Counted from the first letter of the stretch, positions 17,088 to 26,190 are shown. The stretch: DNA of 64,000 nt from Rhodococcus sp. W8901 (GCF_013348805.1 NZ_CP054690.1:4030001-4094000); one strand, 5' to 3'. Made by a program: numbers and translations. Notes: generated by a model not told the origin, from the letters alone.

Positions 17088-18143
17088 CTACCGCAGCGCG
17101 TCGGCCTGGGTATTGCGCTCGGTGTTCACGAGCGCACCGTCGGTGGCGAGGGCGTAGTCGGTACCGAGGAAGACCTCCTTCGCCGCGGCCGAGTCCTTCG
17201 TCACGTAGTCGAGGAAGGCGACTTCGAGGGCCGGGAACACGGAGTTGGCGGGGCCGTCCATGGGCTTGCCGTGACTCGCGCCACGCACCGTTGTCAGCCA
17301 CGCGGGCGCTTGCACCTGCGGATACTGCACGAGCGACGGCCAGCCTGCCGGGTGAACGATGAAATCCGCGCTGCCGGTGACGATCAGCGTCGGAACCGTC
17401 GACGGCGGCACCCCGATGCCGAGCGTCGCGGGACCGGGCTCGACCGCAAGGGCACCGACGACACGGAAGTCCGGGTCGAACTGCGTGCCGACCTCTTGCA
17501 GGCGCCCGCCGGAGATCAGCGCGGAGCCACCGCCGGCGGAATGGCCCGCGACGACCGTGCGGGTCAGGTCGATGTGGCCGTACAGCGGGCCGGCCTCGTC
17601 GGCGTTCGCCGCCGCCGCGGCCTGCGCGCCCATCTCGTGCGTGAGGCCGAACCAGTTGACGAGCGAGTAGTTGACCGCGACGACGTAGCCGTGGCTCGCC
17701 AGGTGCCGGGCGGTGGAGTCGTAGATCCCCGGTTCGACCAGGATGCCGGGCGTCCACAACACGAGCGGCACCGCGCCGAGTTCGGCAATGTCGTCGGGGT
17801 AGTAGAACTCCACACCGACGGGGCTGCCCAGACCGGAGTCGGGGAAGGTGCCGAAACACTTCATCTCGTCCTGCACGTCGAAGCCGAGGCGGACGACACG
17901 CACGTACAGCTCGGTCAGGCCCGCGCAGTCCTGCGGGTTACGGGACTGGGTAACAGGATGCGGGCCCGCAACGCCGAACTGCTGCTGGATCGCCGACTCG
18001 GAAGCGGGGACCACACCCATCGGTGTGAGGCCCAGCGAGCCCGTGCCCGAAGCGGCGGCGAACGGCGCAGCGAGGGCCGGTGTGAGGACGAGGGCAGCAG
18101 CCGTGAGGCCCGTACCGAGCATGCGGGCGACGGTGTGACGCAT
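17088..18143 (-). CDS. Secreted alpha/beta hydrolase (cutinase/PETase-like fold)
   Basis: A 351-residue exported hydrolase. Start ATG 18143 has AGGAAGG five bases upstream, and the N-terminus MRHTVARMLGTGLTAAALVL...ALA is a typical signal peptide with cleavage likely near residue 30. The mature protein shows a GHSAGGG nucleophile elbow, VTGSADFIV (acid region) and GASHGKP (catalytic histidine). It resembles the dienelactone-hydrolase/chlorophyllase/PET-hydrolase group that acts on esters or acylglycerols. Two cysteines near the N-terminus (PQDCAGL, MKCFG) could form a disulfide. The longer frame to 18209 just reads through 15-bp repeats. Confidence 0.82.
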   Translation of the reverse strand: MRHTVARMLGTGLTAAALVLTPALAAPFAAASGTGSLGLTPMGVVPASESAIQQQFGVAGPHPVTQSRNPQDCAGLTELYVRVVRLGFDVQDEMKCFGTFPDSGLGSPVGVEFYYPDDIAELGAVPLVLWTPGILVEPGIYDSTARHLASHGYVVAVNYSLVNWFGLTHEMGAQAAAAANADEAGPLYGHIDLTRTVVAGHSAGGGSALISGGRLQEVGTQFDPDFRVVGALAVEPGPATLGIGVPPSTVPTLIVTGSADFIVHPAGWPSLVQYPQVQAPAWLTTVRGASHGKPMDGPANSVFPALEVAFLDYVTKDSAAAKEVFLGTDYALATDGALVNTERNTQADALR

Positions 18144-18167
18144 GAGTGCCTTCCTGCGATGGTGGCT

Positions 18168-18212
18168 GATCACGACCATCTTGATCACGACCATCTCGAT
18201 CACGACCATGCT
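18168..18212. repeat. Three tandem 15-bp repeats upstream of the secreted hydrolase
   Basis: GATCACGACCATCTT, GATCACGACCATCTC and GATCACGACCATGCT follow each other without gap. They lie 25-70 bp upstream of the hydrolase ATG, in its promoter or 5' leader. On the minus strand they read MVVI-x three times, but no ribosome site supports translation there. They may be regulator binding sites. Confidence 0.85.
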
Positions 18213-18238
18213 GCCATGCGCGTTTCACCCCACGTGAC

Positions 18239-19267
18239 TCACGGCTTCGCAACTGATCGACGACCCAGGACGAAGGAGCCCCACGCAATGGCGGCTCCGA
18301 GTAGAACCACAAGCACCACAACGACATAGAGCCACGCAGGTAAGCCGGCCTCGTCGGCCTCCACCGCGGCCTGGGGCTCGGCGTCGGCGCCCGACGTCGG
18401 CGCCTGGGCCGACGGCAGCGCCTTCGACGCGTCCGAGACGTTCGTCGAGAGCCCCTGGACCACACCGGTGATCGGTCCGGTGCCGTCCACCAGCTGGCCG
18501 GTTCCGTCGGCGAGGGCCTTGCCGCCGTCGTCGAGGAGAACCAGCCCGTCACTGAGCTGCCGCGCGCCGTCCGCGATCTGGCCCACACCGCTGACGAACT
18601 GAGCCGACGGATCGTTGAGTTCGTACGACAGCTGACGTGCCCCGTCCTCGAGCATCGTGAGCTGTGCGAGGGTGTCCGGCCCCATCCCTTCGGCGTCGAG
18701 TTGCGCGACCAGGTCGGTGACCCGGGCGGACGCGCCCTGCGCCACCGGGTCCGGGGACGCCGACAAGGCCGCCGCGACCTGGCGCAGCGAGCCGGTGACC
18801 TGACCCTGGATCTCCCCCAGCCCGCTCAGGCGGTCGACCACCTCGTCGACACCGCCGCTGATCTGCTGCGCGCCGTCGCCGAGAAGCCCGACGCCGCCGC
18901 TGAGTTCAGTCAACCCGCTCGAGAGTTGACCAGCCCCGTCGCGCGCCTGCCCCAGCCCGACCGAGAGTTGGTTGGCACCGTCGTCGAGTTGGCGGCCGCC
19001 GTCGACCAACTGGCTCACGCCGCCGCTGAGCAGCGACAGCGGCAGGCTCGTCTGCTGCAGGCTGCGCCGAGCCTGCGCCAGCGCGTCCGCGCCCGGATCC
19101 GCCTGCGGCGCCTGCTCGGCGGACCCGGGGTCGGCGGTCGAGCCGGGGTCGTCGGCCGTCGCGGTGAAGTAGATGACGGCGCCGACCACGGCAACGACGA
19201 GGAGACCGAAGATCATCGCAACCTGCCGAGCCGAGAGCCTGCGGCGGGCATTTTCGTGTTCGCTCAT
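18239..19267 (-). CDS. Membrane-anchored heptad-repeat (YhgE/Pip-like) protein
   Basis: A 342-residue protein starting at ATG 19267 (MSEHENARRR). A cytoplasmic stub and one membrane helix (VAMIFGLLVVAVVGAVIYF) are followed by about 230 residues of seven-residue repeats of the form GxxQLxdG (GVSQLVDGGRQLDDG, GAGQLSSGLTELSGG, GARQLSDGLVLLDDG). A second helix (LYVVVVLVVLLGAAIAWGSF) and a basic tail close it. Such repeats occur in the extracellular part of YhgE/Pip proteins and form long antiparallel helices. Both ends in the cytoplasm with an extracellular rod is the inferred topology. The partner or function is unknown. Confidence 0.8.
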   Translation of the reverse strand: MSEHENARRRLSARQVAMIFGLLVVAVVGAVIYFTATADDPGSTADPGSAEQAPQADPGADALAQARRSLQQTSLPLSLLSGGVSQLVDGGRQLDDGANQLSVGLGQARDGAGQLSSGLTELSGGVGLLGDGAQQISGGVDEVVDRLSGLGEIQGQVTGSLRQVAAALSASPDPVAQGASARVTDLVAQLDAEGMGPDTLAQLTMLEDGARQLSYELNDPSAQFVSGVGQIADGARQLSDGLVLLDDGGKALADGTGQLVDGTGPITGVVQGLSTNVSDASKALPSAQAPTSGADAEPQAAVEADEAGLPAWLYVVVVLVVLLGAAIAWGSFVLGRRSVAKP

Positions 19268-19322
19268 AGGTCCGCGAACGGTAGTCGCGCCGATTAAGCG
19301 ATCTCTGAGATGGAGATTCAGC

Positions 19323-20294
19323 TCACGCGGTCGCGGCCTCCGCCGCGGCATCGGTGATCGCCGCCGCGTCCTCCGCCCCGAACTTGTCCTCGAGGGTCTC
19401 GGGCGAGTAGTCGAGGTCGATCTCCTCGACCGAGCGGCCCCGGGCGGATTCGATCGCTCCGAGGCGCCGCTGCGCGCGGTCCGCGGCGTACGCGACGAAC
19501 TCGTCGGGGTCGAGGCCGAACGGCTGCTCCTCGAACTGGTCGTTGACCCACTGGATCATGCCGAGTGCGTGCGGGAGCAACTCCCCCATCCGCTCCTGCA
19601 CCAGATCCCAGTTGCGGTCGTCGGCGGCCACGTGCCGACGGCAGGTGAAGGTGCCCCACGCCATGTGCCGGCGTTCGTCGTCGCCGATCCGTTTGATCAA
19701 CTCCTGCATGCCCGGCAGGATTCCGCGCTTGGTACATACCCTCTGCCACGCGTAGTAGCCGGTGAGCGCGAGGCTGCCCTCGATGACGTGGTTGTAGGTG
19801 ACGGACGCCCGGATCTGGTTCGCCGGACTCGGATCGGTCTCGAGGGCCCGCAGCGATCGGGGCAGTTCCTCGTAGAACAGCGTGCGGTAGAAGGGGTTCT
19901 CCGCGACGAAGGGATGCAGGTCGCCGGTGAGCCCCACCGCGTCCATCCACAGCCGGAACACCTGGGTGTGCTTGGCCTCCTCGAAGCAGAACTGCGTCAG
20001 GTACATCTCGTCGCCGAAGCGTCCCTCGGCGGCCATCGCCCTCATGAACGGCTGGATGTCCTCGGTGACGGCTTCCTCGCCGGCGATGAACTGCGCGCAC
20101 AGGTACGTCGCGCTGCGCTGCTGTTCGCTGTTGAGTTCCAGCCAGTCCTCGGCGTCCTGCGTGAAGTCGAGGTCGGTGGGATTCCAGAACTTGGCGTTGC
20201 CCTTCACGAACAGCCTGAGGGGAAACGCGTCCCAGTTGAGTCCGCCCTGGCGGAGTGAACTGAAGCCCTGCCTGTCGACTGATGTCGCGGTCAT
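19323..20294 (-). CDS. R2-like ligand-binding oxidase (R2lox)
   Basis: A 323-residue ferritin-fold oxidase, usually misannotated as ribonucleotide reductase beta. Start ATG 20294 has AAGG upstream, inside a 14-bp palindrome (20297-20310). The metal ligands of R2lox are all present: E73, E106, H109, E172, E207, H210. V76 and Y167 are present too, the pair that forms the Val-Tyr ether cross-link in the mycobacterial protein. R2lox assembles a Mn/Fe centre, binds a long-chain fatty acid and performs two-electron chemistry. Its natural substrate is unresolved. It is divergent from the acyl-CoA thioesterase, consistent with a lipid role. It is the homologue of Rv0233. Confidence 0.92.
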   Translation of the reverse strand: MTATSVDRQGFSSLRQGGLNWDAFPLRLFVKGNAKFWNPTDLDFTQDAEDWLELNSEQQRSATYLCAQFIAGEEAVTEDIQPFMRAMAAEGRFGDEMYLTQFCFEEAKHTQVFRLWMDAVGLTGDLHPFVAENPFYRTLFYEELPRSLRALETDPSPANQIRASVTYNHVIEGSLALTGYYAWQRVCTKRGILPGMQELIKRIGDDERRHMAWGTFTCRRHVAADDRNWDLVQERMGELLPHALGMIQWVNDQFEEQPFGLDPDEFVAYAADRAQRRLGAIESARGRSVEEIDLDYSPETLEDKFGAEDAAAITDAAAEAATA

Positions 20295-20499
20295 CTGAAG
20301 AACCTTCTTCCCGGCCTGCGCCGACGTCCGCCTCGCACGCTCCGAGTCCTGGACCTGGAAGTGTCGGTCGGCCGAGCGTGCCCGGTCGTTCTTCACCGTA
20401 GTCCGGTACCTGCGGAATCGGGGCAGTTCCTGCACACCACTGCGCAAGATCCGTGCGTCCCCCGGGTACGCCGATGTGCCGCCCGTCACTTCCCTTGTC

Positions 20500-20522
20500 G
20501 TATGTTCCAGGAAGGCACATAC
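20500..20522. promoter_or_regulatory. Inverted repeat in R2lox/thioesterase divergent region
   Basis: GTATGT (20500-20505) and ACATAC (20517-20522) are separated by 11 bp, 22 bp before the thioesterase ATG, in the 250-bp region between the divergent R2lox and thioesterase starts. It could be an operator for a dimeric regulator. No promoter hexamers were assigned with confidence. Confidence 0.4.
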
Positions 20523-20544
20523 CGAAGAAGGAGTGGGCGCACCC

Positions 20545-21351
20545 ATGAACGAATCGATCGCTTTCCTCACCCGCGACGGGGACGGTTTCTCGCCGCTGCC
20601 ACTGGGGATCAGCAAATGGTCGTCCGACATGATCAACGGGCCCGCACTCACCGGACTGCTCGCCCGCGACATCGAGAACGATCACGGCGCAGAGGGATTC
20701 GTTCCGGCCCGGCTCACGGTCGACCTGTTCCGGCCCGCGCGCGCCGAGCGGATCGACGTCGTGACCCGCAGCGTGCGGACCGGCAACCGTATCCGCGTCG
20801 CCGACGGCGAACTGCTGCAGAAGGGTGAGCCCGTCGCACGGGCAACGGTGGTCTTCCTGCGCCGCGGCGTCCAGCCGCCGGGGGAACTGTGGACCCGGCC
20901 CGAGAGCCCGCAGCCGCCGCCGCTCAGCCTCCTCGAACCGCTGCAGGCGCCGTCACATCCGTGGATCGGAAGCGACGACCACCCCGCCGGCTGGTCACCG
21001 TCGCTGGGAGATCACGAGGGGGCGAGCCGGAAGCGCATATGGCAGTACCAGGTTCCCGTGGTCGCGGGCGAGGAGCCGTCACCGTTCGTGCGTGCCGCGA
21101 TGGTCGGCGAGACGACGAGCCTGATGACCAACTGGGGAACCGAGGGAATCGGCTTCATCAACGCCGACCTCACGTTGGCGCTGTCGCGGCTGCCCGAGGG
21201 ACCGGAGATCGGCCTCGAGGCCGACAATCACATCAGCGTCGACGGCATCTCCATCAGCAGCACCACGATGTTCGACCGGCTCGGGCCGATCGGTACCTGC
21301 ATCGTCAGTGCACTGTCGAACGCGCAACGCCAACTGGGCTTCGCGCGCTGA
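20545..21351 (+). CDS. Acyl-CoA thioesterase-like (double hotdog) protein
   Basis: A 268-residue protein starting at ATG 20545, with AAGGAG about 12 bases upstream. It has the two-hotdog organisation of TesB-like/4HBT_3 thioesterases: an N-terminal hotdog containing [10 protein letters not shown] and [13 protein letters not shown], and a C-terminal hotdog with [27 protein letters not shown] and [17 protein letters not shown]. Likely it hydrolyses fatty acyl-CoA or acts as a CoA-ester binding partner. The last 47 bp overlap, tail to tail, the end of the sirohydrochlorin chelatase gene, so the two messages are antisense there. Confidence 0.8.
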   Translation: MNESIAFLTRDGDGFSPLPLGISKWSSDMINGPALTGLLARDIENDHGAEGFVPARLTVDLFRPARAERIDVVTRSVRTGNRIRVADGELLQKGEPVARATVVFLRRGVQPPGELWTRPESPQPPPLSLLEPLQAPSHPWIGSDDHPAGWSPSLGDHEGASRKRIWQYQVPVVAGEEPSPFVRAAMVGETTSLMTNWGTEGIGFINADLTLALSRLPEGPEIGLEADNHISVDGISISSTTMFDRLGPIGTCIVSALSNAQRQLGFAR

Positions 21352-22006
21352 ACCGCTCCGCGATCAGGTCGACGATCGCCGGGTCCGCACCCAGCGGCGC
21401 GGCGACACCGTCGGCGCCGGCCTGGTGAAGTCGGGCATGGAACAGACCCGGCGCGAGCAGGTAGGACGCGACGAACACCCGACGCTCCCCCTCCGATCGC
21501 AGGCGCTCGACGACCTCGGGCACTGTCGGCGACCTGGTCGCGATGTAGGCGACGGGGACCTCGCGGCGCACCCGAACCGAGAGCATCGCGGCGGCTCGCC
21601 GGACGTCGTGGCGGGCCCGCGGATCCGACGAACCGGCGGCGGCCAGCACGATGGCGTCTCCTGGCCGCCAACCGGATTCGCGTACGCGTAGCTCCAGGAC
21701 CTTCGCGAGGACCGGGTGGGGGCCGAGCGCCTTCGTGACGGTCACACCGGGGTGCCGACTCTCGGCGACGAGGCGCGGCACGTCGGTGTGGACGTGGTAG
21801 CCCGACGCCAGGAACGCCGGGACCAGCACCGCGGGACCGTGGACGTCGCGCAGCACCTCGGCCGGCGAGGGCCCCACCACGTCGACGAACGCGGTGCGCA
21901 CCGGCCCGATCCGATCGGCCACCGCGGCAGCGAGTTCCGCGACGGTGTCGACCCCGACCCGACTGCGGGTGCCGTGCGCGACCAACACGAAGGCGGGGCC
22001 GGTCAC
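21305..22006 (-). CDS. Sirohydrochlorin chelatase (CbiX/SirB type)
   Basis: A 233-residue chelatase, last gene of the nitrate operon. LVAHGTRSR near the N-terminus carries the catalytic histidine, GYHVHTDVP the second metal-binding site, and VFVASYLLAPGLFHARL the repeat of the half-domain. CbiX/SirB enzymes insert Fe2+ (siroheme) or Co2+ into sirohydrochlorin. Here iron is likely, because NirB upstream needs siroheme. It starts at GTG 22006, overlapping the regulator stop as GTGA. Mycobacteria carry a matching gene next to nnaR (Rv0259c, from memory). Confidence 0.88.
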   Translation of the reverse strand: MTGPAFVLVAHGTRSRVGVDTVAELAAAVADRIGPVRTAFVDVVGPSPAEVLRDVHGPAVLVPAFLASGYHVHTDVPRLVAESRHPGVTVTKALGPHPVLAKVLELRVRESGWRPGDAIVLAAAGSSDPRARHDVRRAAAMLSVRVRREVPVAYIATRSPTVPEVVERLRSEGERRVFVASYLLAPGLFHARLHQAGADGVAAPLGADPAIVDLIAERFSARSPVGVARSTVH

Positions 22007-23175
22007 GGTCGGCTCGGCTCGAGCAGTCGGTCGTAGTCCGCCGGATCCAGCGCCAACCGATACCCACGCTTGACGATCGTCTGCACGGCCTTGGGCGCAC
22101 CGAGATGGCCGCGCAACCGCGCGATCGCCGTCTCCACCGCGTGCGTGTCGTCGCTGCCACCGGGCAGCGCCGCCAGCAGATCCGCACGAGAGACCACCAA
22201 CCCGGGCCGTTCGGCCAGGCGGCGCATCAACACCATGCCCGCGGGTGGCAGTTGCCGGACCTCACCGTCGACGACGACGCAGTTACCCCGCACGCTGATC
22301 TCGTGCCCGCCCGCACGAAGCCGGCCGGCCCGCCGCGGCAGTTCCTCCGCGATGTGCCGGGCCAGCGACCCCAGCCGCGACCGGCCCGGAGCGGTGGTCG
22401 GCACCCCCAACGAGGCGAGCGGTGCCGCCGTCACCGGACCCACGCACACCGCCGCGACACCGCCACCGAGCGCCCGCAACAGCGGCTCGAGCATCCCGGT
22501 CTCCTTGGCCCGCCCCAGGATCGAGGCCACGGCGGGCGCACTGGTGAAGCTCAGGGCGTCGAGTCCGCCCGTCGCGGCGCAGTCGATCATCCGGTCCAGC
22601 GCGGTGCAGTCGTCGGGCGGTGTCCAGCGGTACACTGGCACCGCGATGACGTCGGCGCCGGCCGACCGCAGCGCGGCACAGAAGTCCGGGATCGGTTCCC
22701 ACTCCGTCGTCGCGCCGTGCAACTGGACCGCGATGCGCCGCCCGGCCACGCCCTCCGCGAGCAGATACTCGAGCACCTCGGCCGACGATTCCGACTCCGG
22801 CGACCACTCCTCACGCAGGTCGGCCGCCCGGACGGCGCCCTTCGCCTTGGGGCCGCGGGCGATGATGCGGCTGGCCCCCAGCGCGATGAGCAACTGCTCG
22901 GCCCGGCCCCAGCCCTCGGCCGCCCCCATCCAGCCGCGGAACCCGATGCCGGTCGTCGCGACCACGACGTCCGGAGGATCGCCGACGACCGCATCCGTCA
23001 CCCGCGCCAGTTCGGCGTCGTCGGCGAGCGGGATGATCCGGATCGCGGGCGCGTGCACGACGTCGGCCCCGCGCCGCGTCAGCAGTGTCGCGAACTCGTC
23101 GGCCCGCCGCGACGCGGTGATCCCGACCGTGAATCCACGCAGTTCGTCGCCGGTCGGCGGGACCCCTGCCGTCAC
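22003..23175 (-). CDS. nnaR: HemD-like / winged-helix regulator of nitrate assimilation (NnaR type)
   Basis: A 390-residue fusion. Residues 1-about 265 are a uroporphyrinogen-III synthase domain (FTVGITASRRADEF, VVATTGIGFRGWM, DALSFTSAPAV). The last 95 residues are an OmpR-type winged helix (PPAGMVLMRRLAERPGLVVSRADLLAAL ending VKRGYRLALDP). The start is GTG 23175, overlapping the nirD stop as GTGA. Mycobacterial NnaR has this architecture and activates nitrate and nitrite assimilation genes, so the HemD half may sense a tetrapyrrole or simply be a protein-interaction module. It could still retain enzyme activity. Confidence 0.87.
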   Translation of the reverse strand: MTAGVPPTGDELRGFTVGITASRRADEFATLLTRRGADVVHAPAIRIIPLADDAELARVTDAVVGDPPDVVVATTGIGFRGWMGAAEGWGRAEQLLIALGASRIIARGPKAKGAVRAADLREEWSPESESSAEVLEYLLAEGVAGRRIAVQLHGATTEWEPIPDFCAALRSAGADVIAVPVYRWTPPDDCTALDRMIDCAATGGLDALSFTSAPAVASILGRAKETGMLEPLLRALGGGVAAVCVGPVTAAPLASLGVPTTAPGRSRLGSLARHIAEELPRRAGRLRAGGHEISVRGNCVVVDGEVRQLPPAGMVLMRRLAERPGLVVSRADLLAALPGGSDDTHAVETAIARLRGHLGAPKAVQTIVKRGYRLALDPADYDRLLEPSRP

Positions 23176-23603
23176 GGTGAACCTTCCCTCGTCGGGATCA
23201 CACACACCTGCACGACGTCGTCGCCGCGACCGCGAACCACCCGCACCGGGTACACGGGCAACCGGACCCCGTCGTCGTCGAGGCAGCGCCCGTCGTTGAG
23301 CGAGAACACCTGTTTGAGCAGTGGAGACGCCACCGTCGGCTCGCCACCGCGGTCCCCCACCAGGCCGCGGGACATCACCGCGGCCCGCCCGAACGGATCG
23401 ATGTTGCCCACCGCCCGCAGGCTCCCGTCCGCCAGCAGGAACAGCGCCGCCTGCGCACCGCCCCGCAGCAGCACGGCCACGCCGCGGCCGGGGATCAGGT
23501 GCCCCCGCGCGCACGCCGACGTCCAGTGCCGCTCCTCCGTGACGAAGGCCGTCTCGTGGGTGTCGGTCGTGCCGGACACCCAGCTTTCCATCACCGTCAT
23601 CGC
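23172..23603 (-). CDS. nirD: Nitrite reductase small subunit
   Basis: A 143-residue Rieske-fold protein starting at ATG 23603, with GGGAGG six bases upstream. WTSACARGHLIPGRGVAVLL, ALFLLADGSLRAVGNIDPFG and SPLLKQVFSLNDGRCLDDDG match NirD, which has the Rieske fold but lacks the two Cys-His cluster ligands. It partners NirB in the cytoplasmic NADH-dependent reduction of nitrite to ammonium. A 61-bp gap separates it from nirB, the only real gap in this operon. Confidence 0.93.
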   Translation of the reverse strand, partial: AMTVMESWVSGTTDTHETAFVTEERHWTSACARGHLIPGRGVAVLLRGGAQAALFLLADGSLRAVGNIDPFGRAAVMSRGLVGDRGGEPTVASPLLKQVFSLNDGRCLDDDGVRLPVYPVRVVRGRGDDVVQVCVIPTREGSP

Positions 23604-23664
23604 AGTCCTCCCTGTGCTGTTGCTCATTGAACGGTCGGGTTGTTTCTTCGGGGTTACCCGGCGA

Positions 23665-26190
23665 TTACCGGCGCGAGGAGCTTTCCCGCCTCCCGTCCGG
23701 AACGTCCGGAATGCCGATCAGGACCGGGATCCTGCGCGGGCCGGAGTCGTCGAACGCCACGGTCGGATCGGGCACCTCGGGGGCGTTGACGAAGGAGACG
23801 AACCGCGACAGCTTCTCGGGATCGTCGAGCACGCCCGCCCACTCGTCGCGGTAGCCGGCGACGTGCCGGGCCATCGCGTCCTCGAGCTCGTCGGCGATGC
23901 CGAGGCCGTCGTCGCACACCACCGCGGCCAGGTGTTCGAGGCCGCCCTCGAGCGACTCGATCCACGGCGCGGTCCGCTGCAGCCGGTCGGCGGTGCGGAC
24001 GTAGAACATGAGGTAACGGTCGATGTACCGGATCAGGGTGGCGTCGTCGAGCCCACCGGCCAACAGCTGCGCCTGCCGCGGGGTCTGCCCGCCGTTGCCG
24101 CCGACGTAGAGGTTCCAGCCGCTCTCGGTCGCGATGACGCCGACGTCCTTGCCGCGCGCCTCGGCACACTCGCGCGCACACCCCGACACCCCGAACTTGA
24201 TCTTGTGCGGCGCCCGCAGCCCGCGGTAGCGGTTCTCGAGCCGCACCGCCATGCCCACCGAGTCCTGGACGCCGTACCGGCACCACGTGGACCCGACGCA
24301 GCTCTTCACGGTGCGCAGCGACTTGCCGTATGCCTGACCGGATTCCATACCGACGTCCACGAGCCGGCGCCAGATCTCCGGTAGCTGCTCCACCCGCGCG
24401 CCGAACAGGTCGATGCGCTGACCGCCCGTCACCTTGAGATACAGACCGTAGTCCCGCGCGATCTCACCGATCGTGATGAGCTGTTCCGGCGTGCACTCCC
24501 CTCCCGGCATCCGCGGCACCACAGAGTAGGTACCGTTGCGCTGGATGTTGGCGAGGAAGTGGTCGTTGGTGTCCTGCAGCGACGCCTGCTCGCCGCCCAG
24601 TACGTGCTCCGACGACGTCGACGCCAGGATCGACGCGACGACGGGTTTGCAGATGTCGCAACCCGTTCCGGTGCCGTACTGCCCGATCAGCCCGGAGAAC
24701 GTGCGGGTACCGGTGGCGCGGACGATCTCGAACAGCTCGGCCCGCGACTGCGTGAAGTGCTCGCACAGCGCCTTCGACAGCTCCACGCCGGACGACGCGA
24801 GCAGCGCCTTCACCGTCGGCAGGCACCCGCCGCACGTGGTCCCGGCGCCGGTGCACGACTTCACCGCCGCGACGTCGCACGCCCCGCCGGTGATCGCCGC
24901 GCAGATCGCCCCCTTGGTCACGGCGTTGCACGAGCACACCTGGGCGTCATCGGGAAGTGTTCCCGCGCCGGGCTTCTCACCGGCCGGCGAGATCAGCGCG
25001 GCCGGGTCGCCGGGCAGTTCCCGGCCGACCAGCGGACGCAGCGAGCCGTACGCCGACGCGTCGCCGACCAGGATCCCGCCGAGCAGGGTCCTCGCGTCGT
25101 CGGAGACGACGAGCTTGGCGTACGTCCCCTTCGCGGCGTCGCTGAGCACCACCTCGAGGGCGCCCGGTGTGACGGCGTGGACGTCGCCGAAGCTCGCGAC
25201 GTCCACGCCGAGCAGCTTGAGCTTGGTGGACAGGTCGGCGCCGGGGAACACCGCGTCGCCGCCGAGCAGGCGGTCGGCCACCACCTCGGCCGTCGTGTAG
25301 CCGGGTGCGACCAGGCCGTAGCAGCGCCCCTCCACCGCGGCGCACTCTCCCACCGCGAATACCGCGGGATCGGATGTGACGCAACCGCTGTCGGTGAGGA
25401 TGCCGCCGCGTTCGGCGATGTCGAGACCGGCGTCGCGGGCCAGCCGATCCTGCGGGCGGACACCCGCCGAGAACACCAGCAGCGCGGCGTCGATCACCGA
25501 CCCGTCGGACAGTTCCACCCGGACGCCGTCCGATCCGTCGGTGATCGAACCGATTCCCGTTCCGGTGTGCAGTGTGAGCCCGAGGTCGGTCACGAGGCGG
25601 GCCAGCACCGCACCACCGCCCTCGTCGACCTGCAACGGCATCAGCCGGGCGTTGTGCTCCACGACGTGTGGAGACATCCCCAACTGGCGCAGCGCGTTCG
25701 CGGCCTCGAGCCCGAGCAGGCCGCCGCCGACCACGACGCCGACGGCGCCCGGCCCGGCGGCCTCCGCGCGGGCCCGGATGCCGTCGAGGTCGCCGGGGGT
25801 GCGGTAGACGAAGCACAGGTCGTGATCGTGTCCGGACACCGGCGGGACGAACGGGTACGAACCCGTCGCCAGCACCAACGCGTCGTAGGCCAACGTCTCG
25901 CCCGTCGACGTCGTCACGGTGCGCGCGTCCCGGTCGATCGCGTCCGCCCGCACCCCCACCCGCAGGTCCACGGCGGGATCGCCGGCGAAGTCGTTGCCCG
26001 CCAGGGCGAGTTCCTTCGCATCCCAGGAGCCGACGTACGACGACAGCGCCACCCGGTCGTACGCCGGCAGGGCCTCCTCGCACAGCACGGTCACCGACCA
26101 GGCGTCGGCCTCGTCGCGCGCCCGCAGCGCCTCCACGAAGCGGTGGCCCACCATGCCGTGTCCGATCACGATCGCGGTCCGTTCGTTCAT
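23665..26190 (-). CDS. nirB: Assimilatory nitrite reductase large subunit
   Basis: An 841-residue siroheme nitrite reductase, full length for the family. Order: FAD/NAD(P)H oxidoreductase domain from residue 5 (AIVIGHGMVGHRF), second Rossmann GVVVGGGLLGLEAA, a BFD-like 2Fe-2S domain (VCSCNAVTK...CTGAGTTCGGC), then nitrite/sulfite reductase halves. The siroheme-4Fe-4S cysteines are in KSCVGSTWCRYG (Cx5C) and SGCARECAEARG (Cx3C). It reduces nitrite to ammonium with six electrons from NAD(P)H. ATG 26190 overlaps the upstream oxidoreductase stop as ATGA. It depends on the chelatase three genes downstream for siroheme. Confidence 0.96.
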   Translation of the reverse strand: MNERTAIVIGHGMVGHRFVEALRARDEADAWSVTVLCEEALPAYDRVALSSYVGSWDAKELALAGNDFAGDPAVDLRVGVRADAIDRDARTVTTSTGETLAYDALVLATGSYPFVPPVSGHDHDLCFVYRTPGDLDGIRARAEAAGPGAVGVVVGGGLLGLEAANALRQLGMSPHVVEHNARLMPLQVDEGGGAVLARLVTDLGLTLHTGTGIGSITDGSDGVRVELSDGSVIDAALLVFSAGVRPQDRLARDAGLDIAERGGILTDSGCVTSDPAVFAVGECAAVEGRCYGLVAPGYTTAEVVADRLLGGDAVFPGADLSTKLKLLGVDVASFGDVHAVTPGALEVVLSDAAKGTYAKLVVSDDARTLLGGILVGDASAYGSLRPLVGRELPGDPAALISPAGEKPGAGTLPDDAQVCSCNAVTKGAICAAITGGACDVAAVKSCTGAGTTCGGCLPTVKALLASSGVELSKALCEHFTQSRAELFEIVRATGTRTFSGLIGQYGTGTGCDICKPVVASILASTSSEHVLGGEQASLQDTNDHFLANIQRNGTYSVVPRMPGGECTPEQLITIGEIARDYGLYLKVTGGQRIDLFGARVEQLPEIWRRLVDVGMESGQAYGKSLRTVKSCVGSTWCRYGVQDSVGMAVRLENRYRGLRAPHKIKFGVSGCARECAEARGKDVGVIATESGWNLYVGGNGGQTPRQAQLLAGGLDDATLIRYIDRYLMFYVRTADRLQRTAPWIESLEGGLEHLAAVVCDDGLGIADELEDAMARHVAGYRDEWAGVLDDPEKLSRFVSFVNAPEVPDPTVAFDDSGPRRIPVLIGIPDVPDGRRESSSRR

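Noticed and set aside
18144-18209. N-terminal extension of the secreted hydrolase reading MVVI-x three times
   Set aside because: It arises from the 15-bp repeats, has no ribosome site, and would bury the signal peptide. ATG 18143 has a strong site.
19323-20294. Annotation as ribonucleotide reductase beta subunit (nrdB/nrdF)
   Set aside because: The ligand set E/E/H/E/E/H with Val76-Tyr167 and no NrdA partner gene identifies R2lox.
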